Origin: Chitinophagaceae bacterium
Lineage (GTDB): Bacteria; Bacteroidota; Bacteroidia; Chitinophagales; Chitinophagaceae
Assembly (NCBI GenBank): GCA_016787085.1
Contig: JAEUVJ010000031.1
Span: forward strand, 62,001 to 126,000
Reading direction: 5' to 3'
DNA: 64,000 bases
Below are positions 17,415 to 26,502 of the stretch, piece after piece. The position numbers and the translations under genes are program-made. Position 1 is the first letter of the stretch; each line of letters opens with the position of its first letter. A model generated the notes under the pieces. That model searched no databases. It had not been told where the DNA came from and was given only the letters and a program-made list of their open reading frames with translations.

Positions 17415-18815
17415 ATGCTGAACGATTTTCTGATATTGATGAAACCCGAACTGACAGTCACTGTCATTCTGTTCCTGCTGCTCTTTATCAAGATCGGCAA
17501 AGGGATGAAGAATGAAACCTTGCTGCCGCTGATACAGGTATTGTTATTACTCAACTTCCTGCTGGGTTTCTTTTTTAATAAACAGGGAGTATTGTTTGAG
17601 GGGCTTTATACGAGCACCTCTATGATCGTGTTCCAGAAGAACATCCTGAACCTTGGCGTTTATCTTATTTCATTGCTATGTGCGGACTGGCTCAGGAAAA
17701 CTCCTCATCTTCCTGAATTCTTCATGCTGATGCTGTCAGCCCTGCTGGGCATGTTCTTTATGATCTCCAGCGGCAACCTGCTGATGTTTTACTTGTCATT
17801 GGAGCTTGCCACTATACCTGTCGCCGCTATGGCCAATTTTGACCTGGAGAAAAAAATATCATCCGAAGCAGCCATGAAGATGATCCTGTCTTCTGCCTTT
17901 TCATCCGGCATACTGCTTTTTGGTATCTCCTTATTATATGGTGCTACCGGTACGATCAGCTTTGCGGAACTGCCAGCGCAGTTAGACGGAAGCCCGCTGC
18001 AGATCATGGCATTCGTTTTCCTGTTCACCGCATTTGCGTTTAAACTCTCCATCGTCCCCTTCCACCTGTGGACAGCCGATGTATATGAAGGGTCGCCGAT
18101 CGCCGTTACTTCTTTCTTATCGGTTATTTCCAAAGGCTCGATCGCTTTTATTTTCATCAGCACGTTGTACAAAGTGTTCCAGCCAATGGAAGCAATATGG
18201 TACAACATGATCGTAGTGCTGGCCATTGCCACCATGGTGATCGGTAATCTTTTTGCTTTACGTCAGCAAAATATCAAACGATTCCTCGCCTTTTCTTCCA
18301 TAGCGCAGGTCGGTTTTATTTTGGTGGCTATCAGCAGCAACAGTCCGGCGGGTCTTTCGGCCGTGGTATATTTTGTTTTGATCTATGTATTCTCCAATCT
18401 CGCTGCTTTTGGTGTGGCTTCGGTGATATCGGAGAAAACAGGCCGGGAAAACATTGATGAGTATAAGGGGCTGTACAAAACCAATCCTTTCCTTACCTGG
18501 GTGCTGGCATTAGCACTGTTCTCATTGGCGGGGGTGCCGCCCACTGCCGGTTTCTTTGGTAAACTGTTTTTATTAACTGCCGGCGCTACAAAAGCTGACT
18601 ATTGGTTCGTTACCGTGGCCGCATTGAACATGATCATTTCCTTATATTATTATTTGCGGATCACCAGGGCCATGTTCATGGACAAGAATGATCAACCTAT
18701 TGAAAAGTTACGACCCGATCCCTCTGCCCGGCTGGCATTACTCATCTGTACAGCGGGTATCATATTGACCGGTTTGTTAAGCTGGGTATATGACTATATT
18801 GTAAAGCTGAATTAA
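17415..18815 (+). CDS. nuoN: NADH-quinone oxidoreductase subunit N
   Basis: 466-residue antiporter-like subunit with about 14 helices. Typical segments: FYLSLELATIPVAAMANF, FKLSIVPFHLWTADVYEGSP, and FSSIAQVGFILVAIS. It closes the canonical part of the nuo operon; the inserted spacer repeat separates it from nuoM by about 100 bp. Confidence 0.95.
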   Translation: MLNDFLILMKPELTVTVILFLLLFIKIGKGMKNETLLPLIQVLLLLNFLLGFFFNKQGVLFEGLYTSTSMIVFQKNILNLGVYLISLLCADWLRKTPHLPEFFMLMLSALLGMFFMISSGNLLMFYLSLELATIPVAAMANFDLEKKISSEAAMKMILSSAFSSGILLFGISLLYGATGTISFAELPAQLDGSPLQIMAFVFLFTAFAFKLSIVPFHLWTADVYEGSPIAVTSFLSVISKGSIAFIFISTLYKVFQPMEAIWYNMIVVLAIATMVIGNLFALRQQNIKRFLAFSSIAQVGFILVAISSNSPAGLSAVVYFVLIYVFSNLAAFGVASVISEKTGRENIDEYKGLYKTNPFLTWVLALALFSLAGVPPTAGFFGKLFLLTAGATKADYWFVTVAALNMIISLYYYLRITRAMFMDKNDQPIEKLRPDPSARLALLICTAGIILTGLLSWVYDYIVKLN

Positions 18816-18850
18816 AACAACTCCCGGCTCCTAACTCATAACTATCTCTT

Positions 18851-19234
18851 ATGGCACTTAATAAAAACCACGAATTCGAAGAACTGAACGGTGTCAAATG
18901 CGGCATCGTGGAGAAGAATGTCAAACCGGAAAGATTGGCATTCCTGAAAGAATTGCTTGAATACAATGGTTATACTGTCGTCGCCGTGCCTACACCGGCC
19001 CCCAAAGCTCCTGCCCCTCCGCCTCCTAAAGAAGGAGAAGCAGCCACTCCACCGCCGCCGGCCCCACCAGCACCGGAAACATTTACCCTTGGTGTTACCG
19101 ATTATACTTTCAACTGGGTGAATGCCATATTCGGCCGGATACTGAAAACAAAAGATAGCCATGTCGTTACATTGGCTTACTGGCAGCAAAAGGACAGCGT
19201 CAGCCATGACGAGGCGCCTTATTATGAGAATTAA
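18851..19234 (+). CDS. Unknown protein with proline-rich linker at end of nuo operon
   Basis: 127 residues, no recognised family. An N-terminal segment (1-47, FEELNGVKCGIVEKNVKPER) and a C-terminal segment (80-127, TDYTFNWVNAIFGRILKT) are joined by a linker made almost only of proline, alanine and acidic or basic residues (about 48-78). There is no signal peptide or membrane helix, so it is probably cytoplasmic. It lies 35 bp after nuoN on the same strand. The position suggests an accessory or assembly role for complex I, but this is inference from context only. Confidence 0.7.
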   Translation: MALNKNHEFEELNGVKCGIVEKNVKPERLAFLKELLEYNGYTVVAVPTPAPKAPAPPPPKEGEAATPPPPAPPAPETFTLGVTDYTFNWVNAIFGRILKTKDSHVVTLAYWQQKDSVSHDEAPYYEN

Positions 19235-19285
19235 CCGGTCTTTTCTCTCATTGTTTCATATAAAAAAATGACTTCCCTGCGTGAT

Positions 19286-19306
19286 TTGTCATGTATTTAA
19301 TGACAA
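19286..19306. promoter_or_regulatory. Palindrome upstream of ppdK
   Basis: A perfect inverted repeat, TTGTCAT then a 7-base spacer then ATGACAA, sits about 80 bp before the ppdK start. It is not followed by a T run, so an operator is more likely than a terminator. A similar TTGTCAC / GTGATAA pair lies before the hyp operon at 22487-22508. Confidence 0.45.
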
Positions 19307-19385
19307 CAATCAGGTTTCTGTCTGACGAGGGTATTTCAATAAAGACCGATTAAGCCTTAATTCTGTGTCACGAAAAAAGTTGATT

Positions 19386-22145
19386 ATGGCACAGACAAAA
19401 AAAGCAGCAAAGTACGTGTACTTCTTCGGCGGTGGTAAAGCCGATGGAAATGAATCTATGAAGAACCTGTTGGGTGGCAAAGGCGCCAATCTCGCCGAGA
19501 TGGCTGGTCACCCTAAACTCCGTTTACCGGTTCCCCCGGGATTTACCGTAACCACAGAAGTATGTTCCTCGTATTATAAGAACAAAAAGAAGTATCCTCC
19601 TGTATTGAAATTGCAGGTACAGGCCGCTCTGGAAAGAATGGAAAAATTAATGGGCAAAAAATTTGGTGATGTAAATGACCCCCTGCTTGTCTCAGTTCGC
19701 TCCGGCGCCCGCAGGTCCATGCCGGGCATGATGGAAACCGTATTGAATGTAGGATTGAATGAAAAGACCATTGAAGGCCTGATCAAACAATCCGGTGATG
19801 CACGTTTTGCGTATGACGCTTACCGCAGGCTGATCATGATGTATGCAGATGTGGTAATGGAGAAAGCGGCAGGCATCGAGATAAAAAATGGTAAGGGTAT
19901 CCGCAAACAATTAGATGAAAAACTTGAAAAAGTAAAACATACTAAAGGCTACAACAGTGATACCGACCTGACAGCGGATGACCTGAAAGCGCTGGTAAAA
20001 GATTATAAAGCCACGGTAAAAAAAGTATTAGGCAAAGAGTTTCCTGAAAATCCTTACGACCAGTTATGGGGTGGTATCGGCGCCGTATTCTCCAGTTGGA
20101 ATGGTAAAAGAGCTATCGAATACCGCCGTATTGAAAGAATACCTGATGAATGGGGAACTGCAGTAAATGTGCAGGCGATGGTATTTGGTAATATGGGCAA
20201 TGACAGTTGCACAGGTGTTGCTTTTACAAGAAACCCGGGTAATGGTGAAAATAAATTCTATGGCGAATTCCTGGTAAATGCACAGGGAGAAGATGTGGTA
20301 GCCGGTATCCGTACTCCTGCACCTGTAAATGAATATTCAAAGAATGCGCAGAGTGAACATTTTGAAACACTCGAAAAACTGATGCCGGCCCAGTATAAAG
20401 AACTCTTTACGATACAGCGGAAACTGGAAAAGCACTATAAGGACATGCAGGATATCGAGTTCACTATTGAAAAAGGGAAACTCTACATGCTGCAGTGCCG
20501 GGTGGGCAAACGCAATGGTGTGGCTGCTGTACGTATGGCCACTGAAATGTTCAAAGAAAAACTGATAGATATAAGGACAGCTGTGATGCGGGTTGCTCCA
20601 AACCAGTTAGTGGAACTGTTATTGCCAATGCTGGACCCCAAAGCTGAACAGGTAGCTCCTGTTATTGCCAAAGGATTACCGGCTGGCCCCGGTGGCGCTA
20701 AAGGCCGTGTAGTGTTTTCTTCTGCTGATGCTGTAGAATGGGCATCCAGAGGTGAAAAAGTCATTTTAGTAAGAGAAGAAACTTCCCCCGAAGACGTAGA
20801 TGGCATGCATAAGGCACAGGCTATTCTTACCACTAAGGGTGGCATGACATCACATGCTGCACTGGTAGCAAGAGGATGGGGCAAATGCTGCATCGTTGGT
20901 TGCAGTGATATAGAGATACATAGTGAAAGCAAAGTCTTCCATGCAAAGAACGGCGTGGCCATAAAGGAAGGCGACTGGATCAGTTTGAATGGCACCAAGG
21001 GCCTGGTATATGAAGGAAGTATGGCGTTGGTGGATATTGATATTGACAAGAACCAGTCTTATAAAGACCTGATGAAACTGGTGGACAAAACCAAGCAGAT
21101 CGGTGTACGGGCCAATGCGGAAACACCGGAAGATGCTGTTCATGCAGTGAAGTTTGGCGCAGAAGGTATTGGCTTGTTCCGTACAGAACACATGTTCTAT
21201 GGAGAAGGAAGTGAAGAGCCGTTGTTCCAGTTGCGTAAAATGATCGTCAGCAAAACCGAGAAAGAAAGAAGAGATGCGCTGGATGGTTTGTTCAAATACG
21301 TAAAGAAAGATGTAAAGGATACGCTGGAGGTGATGAATGGTTATCCCGTTACCATCCGCCTGCTCGATCCGCCACTGCATGAATTTGTACCTCATGACAA
21401 AGACAAGCTGAAACAACTTGCCAAAGAATTAGGCATCAGCATGGGTATGCTGAACAGGAGAGTATTGGCACTACATGAAAATAACCCGATGCTCGGCCAC
21501 CGTGGCGTTCGTTTGGGTATCAGCTATCCCGAGATTACCGAGATGCAGGTAAGGGCCATTTTTGAAGCCGCTGCCGAACTGAACAAGGCCGGTAAGAAAG
21601 CATTCCCCGAGATCATGGTGCCGGTAACAGTGATCGCCCATGAGCTGCGTCACCAGAAAGTGATCGTTGACCAGGTATATAAAGAAGTTTGCCAGAAGAT
21701 GGGTGTAAGAAAGATACCCTATCTCTATGGTACGATGATCGAAACACCAAGAGCCGCATTGCGTGCTGAATTCATGGCGAACGTAGCTGATTTCTTCAGC
21801 TTTGGCACCAACGACCTCACGCAGATGAGCTTTGGTTTCAGCCGCGACGATATCGGAGGTTTCTTACCCAAATATCTTGACCTGAAAATATTGCCTGATG
21901 ATCCTTTCCAGACCATTGACCAGGAAGGTATCGGCCAGTTGATAAAAGTAGGAACAGAAAGAGGCCGGGTGAACAAACCTAACCTGAAAGTAGGTATCTG
22001 CGGCGAGCATGGCGGCGATCCTGAAAGTGTGAAGTTCTGTCACCGTATTGGAATGAACTACGTAAGCTGTTCTCCGTTCAGGGTGCCTATTGCACGTTTA
22101 GCTGCGGCACAGGCTGCCCTTGAAACTCCGAGAAAGAAAAAATAA
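19386..22145 (+). CDS. ppdK: Pyruvate, phosphate dikinase
   Basis: PpdK interconverts pyruvate, ATP and phosphate with phosphoenolpyruvate, AMP and pyrophosphate. About 919 residues from the ATG at 19386; a GTG seven codons upstream is the alternative start. Domains: N-terminal ATP-grasp domain (LLGGKGANLAEMAG), central phosphohistidine domain with TKGGMTSHAALVARGWGKC (catalytic H490), and the C-terminal TIM barrel with the conserved cysteine in GICGEHGGDP. The gene is monocistronic, with a palindrome upstream and a strong terminator. In this island it can return pyruvate from the lyases to gluconeogenesis or act glycolytically. Confidence 0.97.
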   Translation: MAQTKKAAKYVYFFGGGKADGNESMKNLLGGKGANLAEMAGHPKLRLPVPPGFTVTTEVCSSYYKNKKKYPPVLKLQVQAALERMEKLMGKKFGDVNDPLLVSVRSGARRSMPGMMETVLNVGLNEKTIEGLIKQSGDARFAYDAYRRLIMMYADVVMEKAAGIEIKNGKGIRKQLDEKLEKVKHTKGYNSDTDLTADDLKALVKDYKATVKKVLGKEFPENPYDQLWGGIGAVFSSWNGKRAIEYRRIERIPDEWGTAVNVQAMVFGNMGNDSCTGVAFTRNPGNGENKFYGEFLVNAQGEDVVAGIRTPAPVNEYSKNAQSEHFETLEKLMPAQYKELFTIQRKLEKHYKDMQDIEFTIEKGKLYMLQCRVGKRNGVAAVRMATEMFKEKLIDIRTAVMRVAPNQLVELLLPMLDPKAEQVAPVIAKGLPAGPGGAKGRVVFSSADAVEWASRGEKVILVREETSPEDVDGMHKAQAILTTKGGMTSHAALVARGWGKCCIVGCSDIEIHSESKVFHAKNGVAIKEGDWISLNGTKGLVYEGSMALVDIDIDKNQSYKDLMKLVDKTKQIGVRANAETPEDAVHAVKFGAEGIGLFRTEHMFYGEGSEEPLFQLRKMIVSKTEKERRDALDGLFKYVKKDVKDTLEVMNGYPVTIRLLDPPLHEFVPHDKDKLKQLAKELGISMGMLNRRVLALHENNPMLGHRGVRLGISYPEITEMQVRAIFEAAAELNKAGKKAFPEIMVPVTVIAHELRHQKVIVDQVYKEVCQKMGVRKIPYLYGTMIETPRAALRAEFMANVADFFSFGTNDLTQMSFGFSRDDIGGFLPKYLDLKILPDDPFQTIDQEGIGQLIKVGTERGRVNKPNLKVGICGEHGGDPESVKFCHRIGMNYVSCSPFRVPIARLAAAQAALETPRKKK

Positions 22146-22170
22146 TAATACTGCGCTCAGGAAGAACGAA

Positions 22171-22201
22171 GCCTGCAGCAGTGATGCTGCAGGCCTTTTT
22201 A
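22171..22201 (+). terminator. Rho-independent terminator of ppdK
   Basis: A perfect 10-bp stem (GCCTGCAGCA at 22171-22180, TGCTGCAGGC at 22185-22194) with a GTGA loop, followed by CTTTTT. Confidence 0.93.
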
Positions 22202-22564
22202 TAAAATTATGTCTGCGATAAGTTATTGACGAATTGATGCAGTATGTATTATCGCAATTTTAAAAACTCAATAAGAAACTGGTAAGTACTGCCGGCCTGA
22301 TTACTAAGACATATTTGCATTTACGCAAAAGACCGGTCGTATAATAAAAATAGCCTGCAGCGATTAATGCAGGCTATTTCATTTGTTCGTCCGTGTTCTA
22401 AGTGTATAAGTCGTTCAGGGCATAACCCTGCCCTCATTTTTCTCTTTCAGCAAGTTAGACACAGCAGCAGTGCCCGGCGATGAGTATTGTCACGGATAAT
22501 TGTGATAAAAGTCAGCGCCCATTCTCCCGGGGGATGTTAATATTGATACCGCTAAAAAAGGAAT
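22202..22564 (+). other. Non-coding gap with three inverted repeats; possible small RNA
   Basis: No gene was found in these 363 bp. It holds TGCGATAA (22214-22221) paired with TTATCGCA (22249-22256), then a terminator-like hairpin at 22349-22378, and an imperfect palindrome TTGTCAC / GTGATAA (22487-22508) before the hyp operon. A transcript ending at the second hairpin would be a short structured RNA of roughly 130-160 bases. No clear promoter was identified, so this is only a candidate. Confidence 0.35.
22349..22378 (+). terminator. Second terminator-like hairpin after ppdK
   Basis: A perfect 11-bp stem: AATAGCCTGCA (22349-22359) and TGCAGGCTATT (22368-22378), with an 8-base loop. The GCCTGCA core is shared with the ppdK terminator 170 bp upstream. 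The T run after it is short (TTTC). Confidence 0.6.
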
Positions 22565-22762
22565 ATGCGCAAACTCCTGTCCCTCCTGCTGATGCTTTCA
22601 GCCATCTCCCCTGTCTGGGCTCATGAAGGGCATGGGCATACTGAAGGCTTTACGATCACTCACTATTTCACAGAGCCGGAGCATTTCATTCCGCTGGCAA
22701 TTGCGGTTGTGGCAGTGATCGTATGGGTAAGGAGGCGGAGACGATCAGCGGCCAAAAAATAA
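22565..22762 (+). CDS. Small His-rich exported membrane protein preceding hypA
   Basis: 65 residues: signal peptide (about 1-19, ending PVWA), a metal-ligand-like stretch HEGHGHTEG at the mature N-terminus, one transmembrane helix (about 41-55), and a basic tail VRRRRRSAAKK. It starts 4 bp before the first hyp gene context and directly precedes hypA (4 bp gap). The HxGH pattern near the mature end recalls HupE/UreJ nickel-uptake proteins, but it has only one helix and is far too short to be one. A role in nickel handling is a context-based guess. Confidence 0.65.
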   Translation: MRKLLSLLLMLSAISPVWAHEGHGHTEGFTITHYFTEPEHFIPLAIAVVAVIVWVRRRRRSAAKK

Positions 22763-22766
22763 TGCC

Positions 22767-23108
22767 ATGCATGAGCTCTCCATCGTGATGAACATTATCC
22801 AGATCGCTGAAGAAGAATCAGCCAGGAATAATGCATCGGCGGTGGAGGAGATAGAACTGGATATCGGCGAACTAAGCGGCATTGAGCTATCAGCATTCGA
22901 ATTTGCCTGGGAACAGGCCATCAAATCCACCCTGCTTGACGGATCAGCCAGGAAAATAAATCATATACCCGGTGAAGGGCAGTGTATAGAATGTGAGGCT
23001 GTATTCCCGATGCACCGCTTATACGATCCGTGTCCTGTTTGTGGCAAACATTATATAACAGTCACTAAAGGGAAAGAACTAAAAGTAAGATCCTTGGTAC
23101 TTAACTGA
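22767..23108 (+). CDS. hypA: Hydrogenase nickel incorporation protein HypA
   Basis: 113-residue nickel metallochaperone for [NiFe]-hydrogenase. The N-terminal MHE nickel-binding motif is intact, and the structural zinc site is C73, C76, C89, C92 (CIEC and CPVC). It works with HypB. It is the first maturation gene of the operon, followed by hypB 30 bp later. Confidence 0.97.
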   Translation: MHELSIVMNIIQIAEEESARNNASAVEEIELDIGELSGIELSAFEFAWEQAIKSTLLDGSARKINHIPGEGQCIECEAVFPMHRLYDPCPVCGKHYITVTKGKELKVRSLVLN

Positions 23109-23138
23109 AATGGCATCACCCGTTAAAACATAAATGAT

Positions 23139-23876
23139 ATGTGTTCTACATGCGGCTGCAATACAACTGATCATGAACATCCACATCCTGACGATCATCA
23201 CCATTCCCATGAAAAGAAGATCGTGCAAGTAGAGAAGGATGTGTTATATGAAAATAACCTGCTGGCTCAGCGCAACAGGGGTTATTTTGACGCCAGGAAT
23301 ATTCTGGCACTGAATCTTGTCAGCTCGCCGGGATCGGGCAAAACAACTTTACTGGAAAGAACTCTGACAGACCTGAAGAATGAATTTTTCTTTTACGTAA
23401 TTGAAGGCGACCAGCAGACATCAAGGGATGCCGACCGGATACATGCGACCGGTACTAAAGTAGCCCAGATCAATACCGGCAAAGGCTGTCATCTCGATGC
23501 ACACATGATACTACATGCACTGCAAGGCATGAAACCCGCTGAGAATTCTATCCTCTTCATTGAGAATGTCGGCAATCTTGTTTGCCCTGCTATGTTTGAT
23601 CTCGGCGAAAAAGAAAGAGTGGTTATTATCAGCGTGACAGAAGGCGATGATAAACCTCTCAAATACCCTGACATGTTTCATACTTCAACGCTATGTATCA
23701 TTAATAAGATTGACCTGCTGCCTTATGTTTCTTTTAGCCTGGAGAAAGCAAAAGAATATGCCCGGCAGGTAAATCCTGAACTGGTATTCATTGAACTAAG
23801 CTGCACGACGGGTGAAGGGATGGCACAGTGGTATCAATGGCTGAAAGAAAAAGTTTTTGTACCCGCAACTGTATAA
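23139..23876 (+). CDS. hypB: Hydrogenase nickel incorporation GTPase HypB
   Basis: 245-residue GTPase that drives nickel delivery to the hydrogenase large subunit. The high-affinity N-terminal nickel motif MCSTCGC (C2, C5, C7) is present, followed by a histidine-rich store (residues 11-24). The P-loop SSPGSGKTT is at 62-70 and the conserved metal-site segment ENVGNLVCPAMFDLGE follows. NKIDLLPY is the guanine-specificity motif. Confidence 0.97.
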   Translation: MCSTCGCNTTDHEHPHPDDHHHSHEKKIVQVEKDVLYENNLLAQRNRGYFDARNILALNLVSSPGSGKTTLLERTLTDLKNEFFFYVIEGDQQTSRDADRIHATGTKVAQINTGKGCHLDAHMILHALQGMKPAENSILFIENVGNLVCPAMFDLGEKERVVIISVTEGDDKPLKYPDMFHTSTLCIINKIDLLPYVSFSLEKAKEYARQVNPELVFIELSCTTGEGMAQWYQWLKEKVFVPATV

Positions 23877-23906
23877 AATTGACAGGCTCATTTCTTACTG
23901 ATCACC

Positions 23907-26225
23907 ATGAACACCTGGCATATCCATATCGGCGGATTGGTACAGGGGGTCGGCTTCCGGCCTTATGTCTGCCGTATGGCCGGCACTCTGGGTATAAAGG
24001 GCTGTGTCAGCAACGGGAATGACGGCATTCATATCCTGTTCAATGCCACTGGCGAACAGGCAGACGCCTTCTATAGCAAATTGGTCAACTCTCCTCCTGC
24101 CAATGCCATCATCCGGATACATCATTGCGAAAGGACCCATCCTAAAAAATTTGATGATTTTTCGATACAGGCGAGTGACACAACCGCAAAACCTGATATG
24201 CTGCTGGCCCCGGATATAGCGATCTGCCATCAATGCCTCCACGAAATACAGGATCCCGTCAGTAACCGTTTTCAATATCCTTTTACTACTTGTCTTGAAT
24301 GCGGCCCTCGCTATTCGGTCATATCATCGCTACCGTATGATCGTGAAAACACAACCATGGCTGAATTAAAAATGTGTGCCTGTTGCGATACAGAATATAA
24401 TGACATCAACAACCGCAGGCATTACAGCCAGACCAATTCATGTCCCTATTGCAGCATCCCTGTACATTTATTCGATAATCAGGGAACAGCTATCTGCCAT
24501 GACACCGAATGTGCGATGGTATTGGTACACCAGGCGCTGCAGGAAGGAAAAATCGTTGCGGTAAAAGGTATCGGAGGGTACTTATTACTTTGCGATGCCA
24601 CCCGGCAACATTCCATCAGAACTCTTCGTGAACGCAAACACCGGCCTGCCAAACCCTTTGCAGTGATGTATTCCTCCCTTGCCATGATGGAAAAAGACCT
24701 TATTATCACTGGCAAAGAAAGAGAAGCATTAACAGGAAAAGTGTCGCCCATCGTCCTATGTAAACTAAAACAAGAACCAGCTACAGGGTTATGTACAAAT
24801 GCTGTTGCTCCCGGCCTTGATAAAATAGGAGCTATGCTGCCTTACACCGCCCTTCTTTTTTTAATTGCCAAACGTTTTGCTCATCCTTTAATAGCTACCA
24901 GTGGTAACCTGAGCGGCTCTCCTGTTATTTATACAGATGAAGATGCCTTGATCTGGCTAGGAGACCAGGCCGATCTTATCCTGGCTTTTGACAGGGATAT
25001 TGTCACCCCGCAGGATGATAGTGTATTACAGTTTTCGGAACGATACGAACACCGTATTGTAATAAGAAGGTCAAGAGGGCTGGCGCCCAATTATTTTCCT
25101 TCGCCATTTGAAATTGAAAACAACATTTTGGCAATGGGCGCTGAGCTGAAGAGTTCTTTTGCACTGCTTGATGATCATAATTTGTATGTCAGCCAGTATC
25201 TCGGCGACCAGGGCAGTTTTGATTCGCAGGAAAGTTACAAGGATACGCTCCGTCATTTATCAGCCCTGCTGCATTTCAAACCTTGTCAAATTCTCATTGA
25301 CAGCCACCCGAATTATTATGTGTCAACCCTGGGAGGGGACATCGGGGAAAAACTGAAGATACCCGTATCGGCCGTCCAGCATCACAAAGCACATTTTTGT
25401 GCAGTACTGGCAGAGAATGACCTGCTGAATGAAGAAAATGTATTAGGCGTAATATGGGACGGCACGGGTTATGGTGATGATCAGCAAATATGGGGCGGTG
25501 AATTCCTTTTGCTGGAAGATGGTGACATTAGCCGGTATATGCACCTCGACTATTTCCCTCAACTGCTGGGTGATAAGATGAGCAAGGAACCAAGAATAAG
25601 CGCTGTCTCATTGCTGCGGAAGAATATGGACCACCTGATGATGATCCGTGACCAGTTCTCTATAGAGGAAAGGGAATTTTACCTGAAACTGCTGGATCAG
25701 CCACAACACCTGCTGACATCCAGCGTGGGTCGCTTGCTGGATGGTATCGCTTCGATGCTGAACATTCAATCATTCAATACATACGAAGGTGAGGCAGCTA
25801 TGAAACTGGAAGCAGCAGCCCGTACATGTGATAACAGATCATTTGATCACTATGCTATTCCTGTCAATAAGAACAGGCTCGACTGGTCAGTGATGACCGA
25901 TGCTATAATGATAGATAGAAAAGATGATATAGCCGTTCCTGTGATTGCCCGGAAGGTATTTGTATCTCTTGCGATGCTGATCAGGAATGTGGCCATACGG
26001 GCAGGTGTCAAAAAAATTGCGTTCAGCGGTGGTGTATTTCAGAATGCATTGCTGGTTGATCTCATTACCGAACTGATGCAGGAAGAATTTGAATTATATT
26101 TTCATAAGCAGCTTAGCCCGAATGACGAGTGTATTGGATTTGGACAGATAGCTTATGTACAACTAAAAGAACAAAAGGAGAAGAATAACCGCCACCTGGC
26201 AGAAGCCGGCGGCTCACTGATCTAA
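23907..26225 (+). CDS. hypF: Carbamoyltransferase HypF
   Basis: 772 residues. HypF converts carbamoyl phosphate into the cyanide precursor used for the Fe(CN)2CO centre. Domains in order: acylphosphatase (1 to about 85; GLVQGVGFRPYVCRMA), two zinc-finger pairs (about 105-180; CHQC, CLEC, CACC, CPYC), a YrdC-like domain (about 195-385) and a Kae1-like carbamoyltransferase domain (VQHHKAHFCAV, GVIWDGTGYGDD). Full length, all motifs intact. Confidence 0.97.
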   Translation: MNTWHIHIGGLVQGVGFRPYVCRMAGTLGIKGCVSNGNDGIHILFNATGEQADAFYSKLVNSPPANAIIRIHHCERTHPKKFDDFSIQASDTTAKPDMLLAPDIAICHQCLHEIQDPVSNRFQYPFTTCLECGPRYSVISSLPYDRENTTMAELKMCACCDTEYNDINNRRHYSQTNSCPYCSIPVHLFDNQGTAICHDTECAMVLVHQALQEGKIVAVKGIGGYLLLCDATRQHSIRTLRERKHRPAKPFAVMYSSLAMMEKDLIITGKEREALTGKVSPIVLCKLKQEPATGLCTNAVAPGLDKIGAMLPYTALLFLIAKRFAHPLIATSGNLSGSPVIYTDEDALIWLGDQADLILAFDRDIVTPQDDSVLQFSERYEHRIVIRRSRGLAPNYFPSPFEIENNILAMGAELKSSFALLDDHNLYVSQYLGDQGSFDSQESYKDTLRHLSALLHFKPCQILIDSHPNYYVSTLGGDIGEKLKIPVSAVQHHKAHFCAVLAENDLLNEENVLGVIWDGTGYGDDQQIWGGEFLLLEDGDISRYMHLDYFPQLLGDKMSKEPRISAVSLLRKNMDHLMMIRDQFSIEEREFYLKLLDQPQHLLTSSVGRLLDGIASMLNIQSFNTYEGEAAMKLEAAARTCDNRSFDHYAIPVNKNRLDWSVMTDAIMIDRKDDIAVPVIARKVFVSLAMLIRNVAIRAGVKKIAFSGGVFQNALLVDLITELMQEEFELYFHKQLSPNDECIGFGQIAYVQLKEQKEKNNRHLAEAGGSLI

Positions 26226-26235
26226 AACAAAAACT

Positions 26236-26502
26236 ATGTGCCTGGCAATACCCGGTAAACTGATATCAGTCACTGCAGACACCGATACTATATTCCGGCA
26301 GGGAAAGGTCTCTTTTGGCGGCATCATCAAAGAAGTGAATCTCTCGATGTTGCCTGAAGCCGATGTGGGTGATTATATACTGGTGCATGTAGGTGTGGCT
26401 ATCGGCAAAGTGGATGAAGCAGAAGCCAGGCTAACTTTTGAATACCTGGAAAAAATGGGAGAGACAGATGAAATAATGAAGGAAGAAAAGCATCCTCAAT
26501 GA
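26236..26502 (+). CDS. hypC: Hydrogenase assembly chaperone HypC
   Basis: 88-residue HypC/HybG chaperone that carries the Fe(CN)2CO unit with HypD. The essential N-terminal MCLAIPGK motif with C2 is intact. Its stop overlaps the hypD start (ATGA), indicating translational coupling. Confidence 0.96.
   Translation: MCLAIPGKLISVTADTDTIFRQGKVSFGGIIKEVNLSMLPEADVGDYILVHVGVAIGKVDEAEARLTFEYLEKMGETDEIMKEEKHPQ

Noticed and set aside
19365..19385. GTG start seven codons upstream for PpdK
   Set aside because: Adds only MSRKKLI before a good ATG; kept as an alternative, not preferred.
20483..21416. Two 188-codon minus-strand frames inside ppdK
   Set aside because: Antisense shadows of a well-conserved gene; no protein-like motifs.
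22487..22508. CRP box before the hyp operon
   Set aside because: The half-sites are in the opposite order (TCAC left, GTGA right) to the TGTGA-N6-TCACA consensus; reported only as a generic palindrome.
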